Source of the DNA: Lepidonotus clava
Taxonomy: Eukaryota > Annelida > Polychaeta > Phyllodocida > Polynoidae
Direction: 5' to 3'
DNA: 64,000 nucleotides
Assembly (NCBI GenBank): GCA_936440205.1
Contig: OW387150.1
Location: 35,511,795 to 35,575,794, forward strand
The notes beneath the pieces are model-generated. The model made no database searches. It was not told where the DNA came from and saw only the letters and a program-made list of their open reading frames with translations. The translations under genes were made by a program, and so were the position numbers. Positions 1-11,556 of this stretch are shown piece by piece; the first letter of the stretch is position 1; the number at the start of each line of letters is the position of its first letter.

Positions 1-640
1 AACTGAAGACTCTATTTCACTACATGACGTTGGGCTGCGATATCAGCATGATATGATGATATTACAGAAAATTCACATACAGGAATAGTCTTATTTGAAA
101 TTGGTAATCTTGAGTAGTTTACATAATAATTATGTCTAACAAATAATCGTGTCTTTAATATTCTCATGCAACATCACTAGCTCATGTCGTTTAGTGTAAT
201 ACGTACACCTTTGGACACTTTTTTGTACTTTCGTTCTGCGTCTCTGGGCATGTAAAATTGTTGAACTGGGAGATACATACGTTATCCCAGAGGGTATGTT
301 CATTCCAATGTCTCCTTTTTTGGAGAAAAGTCTATCCAACTTCTCAGAAAATGAATATCAGTATTTTGACTGTAAACTTGCAGTATACATGCAAGATGAG
401 CACTTTTCCTATTAATAGACTCAATTGGTTTCAATACCCAAAACGCAATACATGTAGTTCTCTGGTGGGTGTGACAGGACGACTTGTTGGTTCTGCCCAC
501 CTGTATTCACATACTCGTACAGTTTTGTCTATGTAAGCAAACATTGCTTTGCAATAAATAAAAGGCTGGTTTCACACCAAGAAAATCATAAGAGCATTTC
601 TTAAATCGAGGAGGATGTTTACGGACCTTCAGCGCGCTAG
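1..640. other. no gene recognised
   Basis: No exon, RNA gene or repeat end is recognised. The short open frames here overlap on both strands and show no family resemblance. The stretch probably lies in the first intron of, or downstream from, the minus-strand ACE-like gene that starts at 14320. Confidence 0.5.
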
Positions 641-900
641 GAGGTATCACAATTCAACCTACCGCGGATGAGTGATTTATAGTATTTTAAGCACCTTCAG
701 GGGAATTTTGACCAATTTTGTAGACAAAGCCCTATGGAAAAACTATAGAAAATCAATGAATAACTGTGATATTTCCACTTATAATGAGTGAATTTTCAAA
801 CAACTTGGAAAATATGTAATTTATATGGATACAAATTTGAAAAATGATGATCGCTAGGTTTTCTTCATTCCAAATAGTGACATGATACATAAACATTCCT
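640..900. repeat. segment shared with 15745-15940
   Basis: The stretch around ATTTATAGTATTTTAAGCACC resembles ATTTACTGTATTTTAGGCACC near 15775, and similarity continues through the AT-rich bases that follow (for example GAATTTTCAAACAACTTGGA against TAATTTTCAAATCAACTTGA). It could be an old duplication or an unrecognised interspersed repeat. Confidence 0.4.
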
Positions 901-1221
901 ATGCTAAAACTGTGTGAGTTGTCATCACATTACCCAGCATGCACCATGATCAGGGCTAACCTGCAGGTAAGAAAATTGCCATCCGTGGTAGGGTGAATTA
1001 TTGGCACAGGCTAAAATTAGCAACACCATTACCAAATCATATTAAGCTGAGCCCAAGGAACTTTCAGATAACCTCAGATAAAACAAGGAATGATCAGATG
1101 GACCATTACACCTGTGATCCCTTTGACCTCTTACCTATCATGTAATCCAATAAATCTCCCATGTCTGATTGTTTTGTTAACTGTATCGCCCTCTGAGAGG
1201 GGAGGCACATCGAGCATATCA

Positions 1222-1365
1222 CAGCCAGCTTGTGACGTAACAGAAATGTTCTGCAACCATACTTTTTAAGTCAGTTTGTTACTTACTAAGATGGTATGTA
1301 ACAAATTACGTTATTGATAGTGAGGTTGAAACCTCACCAAATCAGAATATCATAATAAAATTTTA
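1222..1365. mobile_element. MITE family A, fragment
   Basis: It starts with CAGCCAGCTTGTGACGTAAC and continues through the ACCATACTTTTTAAGTCAGT and GAGGTTGAAACCTCACC blocks found in the fuller copies at 19069-19434 and 40264-40607. Only the first third of the family is present, so the copy is truncated. Confidence 0.6.
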
Positions 1366-1870
1366 TAATAAATTGCTATTCTGATGAAAGATCTAGATAT
1401 TTTCTGTGTTACCTGTAGGTTAAGCAGTCACTGTTTACAGAAAATCTGTTGAAGTTCAACGGAAAAAGAGAGTATTCTATGGGTTATACAACATGTGGGT
1501 ATGCGATATTACTTTTGCAACAGTGAATTTCAGTCCTGGCTTCATTATGCACCTGCGAAACATGACAATTATGGAAGACTCCATACGGATGCAACTGAAG
1601 ATATTATTGAATAACAGATTAAATGGAAACTTAATGATGCTATGGGAGGCCTGCATCCTGGAGGACAAATTGACATGTTGTGTTACTGAGCTGACACTAA
1701 TTGTTGCCATTAGAAGCCTCGAAGACAGGTCTGATTTTATTTGCTCAATATTAATCTAGAGTAAGACTGTGGTCGCCTTTTTGCTACTGCTTTTGAAGCG
1801 GGGTTTACACAGACTGTTAAAATGGTTATGACAGTCATTATCATAGGGCTTAGGACAGTCCAAACAGTTC
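1366..1870. other. no gene recognised
   Basis: Open frames of 77-88 codons exist on both strands around 1477-1759. They overlap each other, lack splice or domain evidence and match nothing known to me. Nothing else is seen. Confidence 0.4.
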
Positions 1871-1872
1871 AA

Positions 1873-2147
1873 CTTAAGCCCCATACCCATAGGCGATTTT
1901 ACTGTCGCCGGGCGCTGGGCTACTGTGAGAATTACAGTGGTTGATGCCAAGTGACTGTCAAATAGTTTGATATTTTTCCAACGATTTATGCAGCGATTTC
2001 TCTAGCGACCATGCCACCCATCAATCGCCATACAGGTGGGAAGTCACCCGGTGCGGCCTTTGGAAATCGTCCAGCGACTTGATCGCCATTGATTTCCGGT
2101 GGCTGTCGCTGCTAGAGTCGCTTAGTCAGTATGGTCTTTAAGGGTCC
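1873..2147. mobile_element. MITE family B (TIR AAGCCCCATACCCA)
   Basis: The left end reads TTAAGCCCCATACCCATAGG and the right end CGCTTAGTCAGTATGGTCTT, which are inverted and imperfect. The interior holds several GCGATTT/CAGCGACT-type motifs in both orientations. Related copies are at 5523-5758 and 42442-42704. It has no coding capacity. Confidence 0.6.
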
Positions 2148-2149
2148 TG

Positions 2150-2960
2150 ACAGCCTTATGATTGTACTGACAATATATCTAATTGTATATGTTTTTTGAA
2201 GTGTTTACACTGCTTTTTCCTGAAATTGTCTCCTATCTTCTTTTGAGACCATTCTTATCATTATTGTAAGGGTTGCTGCATAAGACCCTTTGATTTCAAG
2301 GGGTGGTGATCTGTATACCTAAAAAATATTGGTCAACTAAGATTCAGGAGCTGGGGTGGTAGTTTGGCAGTAGGCAGTAACGTTCAGAGAGTCAGAGAGT
2401 CAGTGAGTCCCCCCCGCCTCCCCAGGCACCAAAGCCAAGGACTGTTTGCTCATAGTCAAAAAACTCATAAATGTATATAGGTAGATCCAAGGCATACGCA
2501 CACCTAAGAACTGACTAGTCAGTAAAACATCTTCCTTTCAAGATGTAGACTTAAATTGACTATCATGTATGGAAAACCTTGAGGCTGGAGTTGTAGAGGC
2601 ATGCTACACCTTGAGGTGCTTTTCCAGAGTTGCTTTGTGGGTACGTTTTTCCCATACAAGGTATGTGGAGGCTGTGCGCTTTTCCATAATTATATGGAAT
2701 TCCAGATAGCCTCAGGATACCCTATATTGGAAAAATGCATCCGCAACACATGTATGGAAAGGACCTTAATTCAAGTTTCAAATACCAACATGTTGGTATC
2801 CACAACTGCATGTATCTTGGTGCTTGTAGTGATTACACAAGTAACAATGTAAGCATAATTATTTCTGTATTTTATTTTCAGGTGCCTAATGTTGCTTGAG
2901 GTAGTGTTAAACTAGGCAATAAAAATGACCATCAAAAGTAAAACACCATGAAGTAGAGTA
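2150..2960. other. no gene recognised; GTATGGAAA-type inverted motifs near 2560-2770
   Basis: The motif TGTATGGAAA or its complement recurs between 2568 and 2765, together with AAGGTATGTGGAGG and CCTTGAGG motifs, suggesting another decayed short inverted-repeat element. An 83-codon open frame at 2601-2852 runs through these motifs and is not taken as a gene. Confidence 0.35.
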
Positions 2961-4113
2961 TCCAAGTAAGAATATGATGTTATTATTATATTGCAGCAAT
3001 GTTCTGTTTTAGTTCTGCATTGGTTCTTGTTACATTGTTTTGATGGCAGCCAAAAACATCTTCAGAACCTAATGTTGTGATGTTCTTTATTAGCAAGATC
3101 TCGACTTCACTAAATATGAAGTTATTATAACTCTCTATTATAGTAAGTCTAAACTCAACCTAAAATAACGTGACTGTGACATGAAAACTGGGCAGGTTAC
3201 AGACTACACTGTTAAAACAAGTGTTTAGAACCTAAACACTTTCCTAAACACTTCGGCGCATCCAGTTTTGGAACACTTTATTTCCCTAAACATGTTTAGA
3301 ATTATTGGTGTTTAGGGTTAAGTGTTTAGAAATGTGTGATGTTTAGCTGTTTACACACGAAGTGTTAAGGTCCTCAAGGTGTTTAGAATCAAAATGCTTA
3401 TGCTTTTTTGATGTTTAGCTGTTAAGTGTTTAGAAATCTATGATGTTTAGGTGTTTATCTATGAAGCATTTAGGTCTTCAAGGTGTTTAGGGTTAGGTGT
3501 TAAGTTAAACAGTAATATACCATAATATGTACAGTGTTCTTTCATTCTTAAGGATGAAAACCATTTTAAATTTAACAATAATAATTATACTGTAGTGTGT
3601 AAAAAAGAACCCGTAGATTTTACATGTAAAACACTGCTATTTTACTATGCCATACAGTTTACACCAGATGTAATGTTAACAGCATTTAAAGTATATTTTT
3701 CCTGTAAACACACTACAGGATCATTGAGCCAATAACCAAGTATGTCCTTCCTTCTTGGTTTAGCCTTGCATGGGTTGTTTGATTGTTGGAGGTAAAACCT
3801 TCAGGGTATAGCTTATTAAGTTCTTGACCTAAAAAGGTGTCTACATGTTAATCCTACTGAAAAGGTGTTTTAAAACATTTTGTAAATGTTTAAGGGGTGT
3901 TCTGGTTGGTTGACCATACCTAGAATAGTAGGCCAATGAGGTGATTATCTTAATGACGCTACAAAAACTTAAAAATCTAGCATTTTTAATCACAAAGTTC
4001 CAAATTCCTAAGTGTATGAAAAAAACATTTTACTAATCATGGCCAAAAATATGGACGGCATGTTGTAAACCACTTATAGTACAACTATTTCAAAGTAGTA
4101 ATTTGATTACTTC

Positions 4114-4184
4114 AGTAGCCGAGATTAGAACCCGGGGCCCCTCACATATGAAGCCTATGCCCTACCACTTAGCTATGGAGGCCT
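4114..4184 (-). repeat. tRNA-like segment (SINE head or tRNA relic)
   Basis: On the minus strand, TAGCTAAGTGGTAGGGCATA resembles an A box and CCGGGTTCTAATCTC a B box, with spacing typical of a tRNA of about 71 nt. The anticodon stem cannot be paired convincingly, so it is probably a relic or SINE-like segment carried by the surrounding element. Confidence 0.45.
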
Positions 4185-4331
4185 GTATCTAGACACAGCC
4201 CAGCTTTGCTACTTAACTGAATAAGTAGGGGTATGAGAGTATTGAACTATTGTCTGTCTAATGTTGAATATCTGTATAGTAGTACAGATCCTACTCATTG
4301 GTGCTGACTCTGCCAGTGTGTACTGCATGCA

Positions 4332-4403
4332 GTCCAAGTTAGCTCAGTTGGTTAGGCTTCAACCTTGGATGTAGAGAATGTGGGTTCTAATCCCAAAGTG
4401 TCC
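4332..4403 (+). repeat. tRNA-like segment (SINE head or tRNA relic)
   Basis: TTAGCTCAGTTGGTTAGGC matches an A box well and GGGTTCTAATCCC matches a B box. The total is about 72 nt. The acceptor and anticodon stems pair poorly, so a working tRNA is unlikely. It lies about 150 bp from the opposite-strand tRNA-like segment inside the same element. Confidence 0.5.
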
Positions 4404-4895
4404 ATTTTTCTTTTCCATAGTATACAATTGATATTATGTGTTTAGATTCTAAACATGTCTCATTCAAAACATGGTTAGAGGTTACAAGCGTTTAGCTTTT
4501 AAACACAACTGATGTTATGCGTTTAGATTTTAAGCATAGTTAACCCAACACATGTTTAGAGGTTACAAGTGTTTAGGTTTTAAACAGATATGGTTTAATG
4601 TATTTAGATTATAAACATGTTTATACCCTAAACATATTTAAATTCTAAACACCATTTTAACAGTGTATCCTAAACAGTATGGTCACGTTGCTGATTGCCT
4701 GGGAAGCCTTATAGGAATCCAGATAACTCTACACCAAGGTATAATAAACTAACGTATTGTGAAGTTTTCCTTTATTTATGCACCTTTCACAAGTATGACA
4801 AAACAGGTAGTACGGGCAATAAAAAGTGCCATTTGTGGATTCAGATCTTGTCCTCTTCAGTAAACACACCTGAGGATATTTTTAGTGTCAGTGAG

Positions 4896-5505
4896 GCCGG
4901 CCGAGGCAGAACCATTCTGCGACCATACCATTTTGGTTGGTTTATAACCCACATAAAACTACGTAACAGTTATGTGATTTTAGGGGGATGCTATGACATC
5001 CCATAAAAAGAACGTTAAAATGATGTTCTATTAAAATCAGGTTAGAACCCCCTTACAATGAAACATGTCAGTGACATGCCAATCAGGTGTGGTTGGGACA
5101 TCACTGAAACAGAACATAACTGATACAAACTAATTATGTGTGGTTATGACCAAACCTAAAAAGAATGTAGTTATGATGTGTTGATTAGGTGACATTGAGA
5201 CATAACTTGTTATAATCATGTCACCAGTGTGTTATGGTGCAATGTCACAGCAGTAGTTTCTAATCCACATAATTATTCAATCATGTTGCAATGTGACGTC
5301 GCAGAAACACGTACCAAGAATGTCATTTTGTGACTTCGCAGAAACACGTGATAAGAATGTCATTCTGCAACGTCACATCGGAAGTCTCAAAGACGTGATT
5401 GGGAGCTATCAAATCTACGTCTATAGAACGTCGAAATGCAATGTAACAAGAACCAAAAAATGACGTCACAATAACGTTATTATAACATCACATTCTTGCC
5501 TGGGG
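4896..5505. mobile_element. MITE family A, long copy
   Basis: It runs from GGCCGGCCGAGGCAGAACCA through blocks such as AAAACTACGTAACAGTTATG to the family end CATTCTTGCCTGGG. It is longer than the 330-380-bp copies because of internal duplication of TGACGTCGCAGAAACACGT-type blocks (5293-5390). Confidence 0.6.
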
Positions 5506-5522
5506 GTCATGGGATGGGTCGG

Positions 5523-5758
5523 GGCTTAAAGCCCCATACCCACTAGGCGATTTCCTTGGCAACCAGCGACAGGTGACTGGCAGAATTGCCAGTAAAATCA
5601 TCACAGAGTCAGATCACCAGTCAGTATATCATAATGAAATGTACACGTTTGATCTGAATTGCCAAATCGTCCGATTTTAAGTGAAGAATCGGCCGATTTT
5701 ACTGGTGATCAGTGGGCTGACTCAGGGATAATCAACTAGTGGGTATGGCCCTTAAGGC
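5523..5758. mobile_element. MITE family B, well-preserved copy
   Basis: The left end GGCTTAAAGCCCCATACCCA and right end ATGGCCCTTAAGGCC frame inverted CACTAGGCGATTT / AACTAGTGGG motifs. The interior contains GATCACCAG and AATCGGCCGATTTT palindromes. It is non-coding. Confidence 0.7.
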
Positions 5759-5924
5759 CCTATTACACTAAGTGGAGTATTTGCACATGTGTAATAATGA
5801 GATTTGTCTCTAATACCTGTGACTTCTGTACTGGATCATCACATTGCGGCTCATGTTATGCAGGGACTGGTCGATTCTGCCCCTCATTGACCATTGTCCA
5901 TGGACTGTTACTTAACATTAGGCA

Positions 5925-6385
5925 GGTTACAGACTGACCAAAAAAGTATGGTCACAGAACATGCTTGTTACGTTGCTGCTTGCTTGGGTATGAGCTTAGG
6001 TGTCCAAATTAAAGTAGAAATTTAGAGGTCCTTCCCAGCCGGAGGTGTGATGTTATAATAAGGTTGCAGCAACATTCTGGGTTGGTTCTTGTTACCTCCT
6101 TTTGATGATTCCCAATTACATCGCTGTGACCTACTGCTGTGATGTTGCACTACAATGTTATTATAACATTCTGGTTATGTTCTTCAACCTAAACAGAATG
6201 TTCTTACAACATTCTGATTTGGTTTCATCCTAACCTCAGCAAAAAATAATGTTATGATAACTTTCTAATTCGGTGAGGTTTCAACCTCCTCATCAATAAC
6301 ATGATTGTTACGTGCCATTAAAGTTAGTAACAAACCAACTAAAAAAAGTATGGTTGCAGAAGTTTCTGTTATGTCGCAAGCTGGC
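5925..6385. mobile_element. two MITE family A pieces
   Basis: A terminal piece (5925-5992) ends TTACGTTGCTGCTTGCTTGG. A longer copy (6035-6385) runs from CCCAGCCGGAGGTGTGATGT to GTCGCAAGCTGGCTGAG. Between them are about 40 bp of other sequence. Confidence 0.6.
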
Positions 6386-7850
6386 TGAGTGAGCTCTCTG
6401 AATTAGAGTCGGGTGGGGTGAATTCAGGGGCACCCCCCCTCCCCCCGCATCTGCCCCTGGTAAACCACGTCAGTTTGTTGTCTGCAAACAGTCTGCAGGT
6501 TAGTAAGGAGTGTGGGCGATAATAGGGGATCTTAATGATGTCCACCTCCAGGGTCCTGCAGATTAGCCCGGAAGTACCGGCAGACATCCTGCAGCCAAGT
6601 AGTCATCAAGACATTAGGGCCTAGAGACAGGAGAGGGACTGCAAAAATCACATGTTTATCAACTATTTAAGGGCCTGGCCAACAATACGCTATGTTCGCT
6701 TGCGATAGGAAATTAAATTACATGTATTATCTTGATAAGTTGTGTATACAGTGTTTGTTAAAAGTTAAGGGGACACTCTCTGAGTGTGGGGGCGTTACAG
6801 GCCTGTTCTAATGCAAATTAAAGACTTTTTTTCAAGTCTGATTTATTTTGACTAAAGTCTAATAACTTTATAATGACGTTATGTTCCTAGTGCTAGCTAA
6901 GTGTTTTGTATTTCTATTAGTGGGGCCTGGAACTGGTCTCATAGTTCGATTCAAGGAGCGTGCTAATGATTTGCTAACGTGATATCTGCACCAAGAACAG
7001 CTATTTTTAAGATTGCTTCAATGCCTATTCCACGAAGACAGTTCCGGGAGACAGTTGCATAATACAAAATTAACCAAAGCAATTTGGTTGGCAAATTGAT
7101 AATAAAATTAGTAAATTGCAGCTTTATATATTGGCCCTTTTCTCCATAGGAACCAATGTTAAAGCCTATCAGCCCAACCTATATTGTCCAACCCTATTGT
7201 GCCCTGAAATACAGCATTTTGATTCGCTGGCAATGCTACAAATCTGGCAGTTGATGAAATTCAAGAAATCTCAATAGAAAAATATAATTTATGCTCGATT
7301 TGGTAACCCCAACTGTAAGACATAAAAATGGATTATATAAGTTTGTCCAACCATGGGATATGCCCAATTGCAATATGGGATCGGCTTATTGTACTGAAAT
7401 ATTTGATTTTATCACATCCATCAAAGGGGTATTGGGATTATCCAATCAATCAGAGCCCAATGATAAGAGTCACCTTGATAAGAAACGTGGTTAATACATG
7501 ATAAGTATCACACTTCTTATCTTTTAGATTACTAATTCACGAAGACGTCCCCACCTCTTCTAATTAGATGCCTGTGACAGCAATGGAATCGGTGAGTTGC
7601 TATGATGGGAGCAAGTTGTTTTTTTTTGAGGTCCGGATAAGATATCTTTTGAAAATGTGCGAACATACCCCAAGCCTGCTGTTATTTCCTGGGGGGTACC
7701 ACATATACGTACACAAAATCGTCAGCTTAAACTTTGCTCATTCAGTGGGAATTAAGGATGACAATATCTTTCGCAAATTATGCTTATTGCCTCACTGAAC
7801 CAAGTCATTTATCATTGCTTGACAATAAGTGGGACATCCACACAGCATAC
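6386..7850. other. GC-richer stretch, then no gene recognised
   Basis: From 6386 to about 6625 the base composition is richer in G+C than its surroundings. The minus strand there offers an acceptor-like TGTCTCTAG followed by a short open frame (see rejected items). From 6625 to 7850 no exon or repeat end is seen. Confidence 0.35.
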
Positions 7851-7852
7851 TA

Positions 7853-8132
7853 CCCAGCTGGAGGTGTGACCTTATGATAACATTGCAGCAACATTATATA
7901 TCATTATAATGTTCCGGTTATGTTCTTCAACCTAAACAGCACCTTCTTATAAAGTACTGTTTTGGTTTTGTCCTAATCTAACCAAAAAATAATGTTATAA
8001 TAATGATCTGACTTGGTAAGGTTTCAACCTCATCATCAATAATGTAACTGTTATGTGCCAACTTAGTAAATAGCAGACAGACCAAAAAAGAATGGTTGCA
8101 GAACGTTACTGTTACGTTGCAGGTTAGCTGGG
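7853..8132. mobile_element. MITE family A copy
   Basis: It starts CCCAGCTGGAGGTGTGACCT and ends GTTGCAGGTTAGCTGGG. It contains the GTTTCAACCTCATCATCAAT block that is inverted relative to the copy at 19069. It is non-coding. Confidence 0.65.
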
Positions 8133-8830
8133 TAAACATATATGCATACGTTCCCTAAGGTAGTGAAAAAGGCTTGAGATAATATTGTCTACATGGTGCT
8201 CCAGTTTAATGATATCAAACGAGGATGTTTATTTTGTTAAAACCGTTAAGGATGTTGTCCAAACATCCTCGATCTTAATGACCCATGATGAAGTGTTAAC
8301 GGTATTTGGTATTTCCTCTTAACCTGTTTAGAGCTTTTCGGAAGTATTGAGGAAAAACACCATTATCATTGTAACCTGAAATATTCGTATCATGAGGACA
8401 TGGCAGTAAAAAATCCACCTATAATAATTAAGCCTCCTCCCTCCTTTTTCTTCTTCTTTATCCTACTAGTTTATACCAAGAAAAGTGAAAAGAGTTCGAT
8501 GGCTGTTATTTCTATGATAACAACATTCTGGTATAGCCTTAATATATTTCCCCTTCACTTTGAACCAGCTAATCATGCTGTTTTCAGGGAGCCCTGAAGT
8601 TGATTTTTGGGGAGAAAAAATGCTATTCCTTAAAAGCCTTAAAAGCTTTACCTAAAAAGTAGATTTTTCAATATCCAAAAAACAAGTAACCATGATTTTT
8701 ACCTGAAAATGAATGCTCAAAATGTGTGGACAGGACACCAATGAGTATTTAAGGCAAAAGAAAACCATAGGTTACCGTAGAATATCTAATCTTATCCACC
8801 AAAATAAGCAGAACATGAAATAAATACACA
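8133..8830. other. no gene recognised
   Basis: An inverted pair GAGGATGTTT / AAACATCCTC lies at about 8222-8272. An open frame at 8400-8597 is rich in simple sequence and is not taken as coding. Confidence 0.35.
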
Positions 8831-8971
8831 GAACTAACCGAGGGGGCATGAAGCCGCGATTATTGCCCCTCGTCGAAGCCTATTTTGAGGGTCGAGGGCT
8901 TTGCCCGAGACCCTCAAAATAGGCTGAGACAAGGGGCAATGATCAAGGCTGAGTGCTCCCGAGGTTAGTTC
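8831..8971. mobile_element. palindromic element (GAACTAACCGAGGGGGCA ends)
   Basis: The left arm starts GAACTAACCGAGGGGGCATG and the right arm ends GTGCTCCCGAGGTTAGTTCT. Inner parts also pair (GCCTATTTTGAGGGTC with GACCCTCAAAATAGGC). Almost the whole 140 bp can fold back. It is a non-autonomous hairpin element. Confidence 0.7.
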
Positions 8972-9049
8972 TTGTTTTATTATATATCAATTACCCGCTG
9001 ATGTTGAAGATATGTGAAAAAGTAAGACGAATTCTCTTTATTTACCCTG

Positions 9050-9340
9050 TCCGTGTCCGATACTGGGGGCCGCCATGTTAACTGTTAACCTCGCCACCGG
9101 TCAGAGAGTTCTATGCGCTACAAACGTCTTATTTACGAATTTTAACGCATCATTCCAGTCAATTCATGCGTTATTTTCAATATTTTGATGAATCTATGCA
9201 TTAAAACGCATGAAAGACACATAATTGCGAATTTAAAGGAAAAAATCGGGTCGAGACCACCACCGCCCCGCCGTCTGGCGTATCATGAGGAAACTAGATC
9301 GGAGGAGACCAAAGATGGCGGACAGGCAACGCTTTTGCCA
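9050..9340. promoter_or_regulatory. CpG-richer stretch with two YY1-like sites
   Basis: The motif CCGCCAT (minus-strand ATGGCGG) is at 9070-9076, and AAAGATGGCGGAC is at 9311-9323. AAnATGGCGG is the core known for YY1 in animals. CpG is more frequent here than around it. This could be a promoter or distal element of an unrecognised transcript. No long open frame follows either ATG. Confidence 0.35.
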
Positions 9341-9479
9341 AATTTGACGGTAAAATAAATCGATTTCACGTTGTATTTTCATCAAATGAGACAAATTTGG
9401 CGTGGTTTGAGGCTTGTACAATGGTGAGTACAATGCTGAGTACAATGCTGAAGGTATAGGCGCTTCAAACTTTGTATAT

Positions 9480-10071
9480 AATAAAACTGCATAAGTAACT
9501 CGTTTTGACTAATTATTCTAATTCTTTTTTATTTACAAATTCACATTCACCATTCCTAAGTGTTCCATAATCTATAACTGCAATTTTAAGGTAATCCTGC
9601 AACAAAAATAAATTCATGCCTGGTGGCGCTCCAGTGGTCACCTGTGTTTACCTTTAAAAATACAAAAAAATACTTGGCTGTGGTGGGTGTCATAGGTTGG
9701 GACTTTTCACCTCATTATTTCACAGTCTGTTACTTATTCATACCACCCTGTCACTGCCCTGTCACTTCAAACCTGTTTGACCCGACCCACAGCAATGTCC
9801 CGGATGGAGCTTGGCCCTAAGGGTCAGAACAGACTAAAGCGATCGATGTTTAATGAATAAAATAATATGTGCGGTATGATATTTGTGTATAGTCATATGC
9901 AGAATTGGCTAAAAGGATTATTGTTTAACGCATGTAATATATTTGTGTGATATGATGTTTGTTTATAGTTCATGTCCCTTTCCCACCCTATTATGGGGTG
10001 ATAACGGGCAGTTATCACTGCTCCTTGAAAATTCATGTGTTAAACGCTCAATGACTAGACCTGTATCGTCC
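9480..10071. other. no gene recognised
   Basis: A short open frame at 9623-9820 has no recognisable features. Two short similar blocks, ATATGTGCGGTATGATATTT (9867) and ATTTGTGTGATATGATGTTT (9941), suggest a decayed repeat. Confidence 0.35.
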
Positions 10072-10572
10072 TAAAGGCCCGGTCACATAATTATAGAGAC
10101 TAAACTCAACTCAATAGTTGAGTTGATTTGGGTCTCTTAAGGCCCGGTCACATATAGAAACTCAACTCAACTCAACAGTTGAGTTGAGTTGGGTCTCTGA
10201 TGGTTTTAATATGTGACATAGGGTTAAAACTAGAGTTTTAAGCTTTCTCAAGACTGATCAGTCTGGTCTCAAATCTTGAGATGTTGAAGATTAAAAACTG
10301 GATAGTCTTGAGTCCTTAGCAGTCTTAAGGCCCAGTCTCAATATGTGACATAGCTTAAAACTGAACTCAACCGTCCAATCAGATAAAGGCAAATAGACAC
10401 ACCCCTTTTGGCTATAAGTGATTGTGTTGTAGGCAGGGACAACATGACTTAAGGCTATCCAGTCTCTATATGTGACCACTGGTCAGGTTTTCTTGTTAGT
10501 TTGCAACGACCTACTCTCAAATCATTAAGACTGTTGAGTTTAGTTGAGTCTTTGTATGTGACCGGGCCTTTA
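10072..10572. mobile_element. MITE family C (TIR TAAAGGCCCGGTCACAT)
   Basis: The perfect 17-bp TIR TAAAGGCCCGGTCACAT at the left is matched inverted by ATGTGACCGGGCCTTTA at the right. The interior repeats AACTCAACTCAAC / GTTGAGTTGAGTT blocks and a second internal AAGGCCCGGTCACAT at 10139, so one copy may sit within another. It is non-coding. Confidence 0.8.
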
Positions 10573-11556
10573 GGTATAATAAAATGTGATATGATGTTTG
10601 TCTTTGAGCTCATTGCTCAATTATACATGAATGGATATAGTGCACTATTACATGGGATACCATACTGCACTCACATGTGACATGATTTAAACTATAATGG
10701 CATGATTTAAACTATAATTCAGTCCACTTTGACATGAAGTTTAAGATCCAGGACACTCTACCCTCATCAACTTGAACACAAGAGCTACTTCCATAGCGTG
10801 ATGCCGTGTAGCACTCAATAATTATATAAAATGGTACCGACAAATTTGGAGTGCTTGACCCTTATATTCAACACGGAAACATGACATTAAGACAAATGCA
10901 ACATGCTATATTAATTAGGACCTCCTCCTTAATCAAGGCTTATTAGTCATTATATCAGTTTGGTTTTACACGCTAGTTATGTAGAACTCAGTACTAGGAA
11001 GGCAATAACTAAAACGGTGCCATTGTATCTGTTTTTAGAATTAAGGCTAAAATTCACTGCCCTTGGGAGGGGTGGCGCTCATCTAAATTCCCATTTATGT
11101 ACTAAAGTTAAATGGACATGTTCCCAAGATTATGTGTTTATATTTCTATGATCATGTGTAAGTATTCCTATGGCCATGTATTTTCTCCCTGCTATTATAG
11201 TACCCTTAAAATCGACAAGGTGACATGGCCTTTTCTTAAATTCGACATGCGGCTTAGTGACAAGAAAAAAGAAGATGAGGAGGGTTCTTAAAATCGACAT
11301 GGAAATGAAAATAAGTATAAGGACATGCAACATGATCATTTCTTAAATTTGACATGTGTCACAGGGACCCCCCCCCCCCCCCATCAACACCCCTATTATG
11401 GGTCCAATTAGCAACCTAGATTTATTTTGTACATAGGGGACAGAACCCAGTGCACCCTCAGAGAGTAGGACGCATGAGGCATGCTTCTTCATAAGCCACA
11501 TCCCTATCTGGGACACCAGAAACATATATTATGAGGTTGTGAATGTATTTGGCTTG
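10573..11556. other. no gene recognised; poly-C tract
   Basis: A C run lies at about 11368-11382. CGACATG-type motifs recur between 11200 and 11360. No exon is seen. Confidence 0.35.

Larger units (their letters stand above)
3207..4665. mobile_element. Tc1/mariner-like non-autonomous element with TA duplication
   Basis: The left end CACTGTTAAAACAAGTGTTT and the right end AAACACCATTTTAACAGTG form imperfect TIRs of about 30 bp, each bordered by TA (3205-3206 and 4666-4667). CACTG ends with TA duplications are typical of Tc1/mariner-related elements. The interior is filled near both ends with many GTTTAGA/CTAAACA motifs (roughly every 15-40 bp). It has no transposase frame. Two tRNA-like segments in opposite orientation lie inside. 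Confidence 0.75.
2962..4703. mobile_element. MITE family A copy split by a 1.46-kb element
   Basis: The left part (2962-3206) reads from CCAAGTAAGAATATGATGTT to GGGCAGGTTACAGACTA. The right part (4668-4703) reads TCCTAAACAGTATGGTCACG to GATTGCCTGGG. In the intact relative at 20599-20928 the corresponding segments are adjacent. The 3207-4665 element therefore inserted into this older MITE. Confidence 0.7.

Noticed and set aside
1477-1759. Opposed 77- and 88-codon frames
   Set aside because: Both strands are open over the same bases, with no recognised protein features.
4332-4403. Functional tRNA gene
   Set aside because: The A and B boxes fit, but the acceptor and anticodon stems pair poorly and it lies inside a mobile element.
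6549-6618. Candidate minus-strand exon after TCTCTAG with a frame containing TTWLQDVCRYFRANLQDPG
   Set aside because: It has plausible composition and an acceptor, but the donor is weak and I find no ACE or other match.
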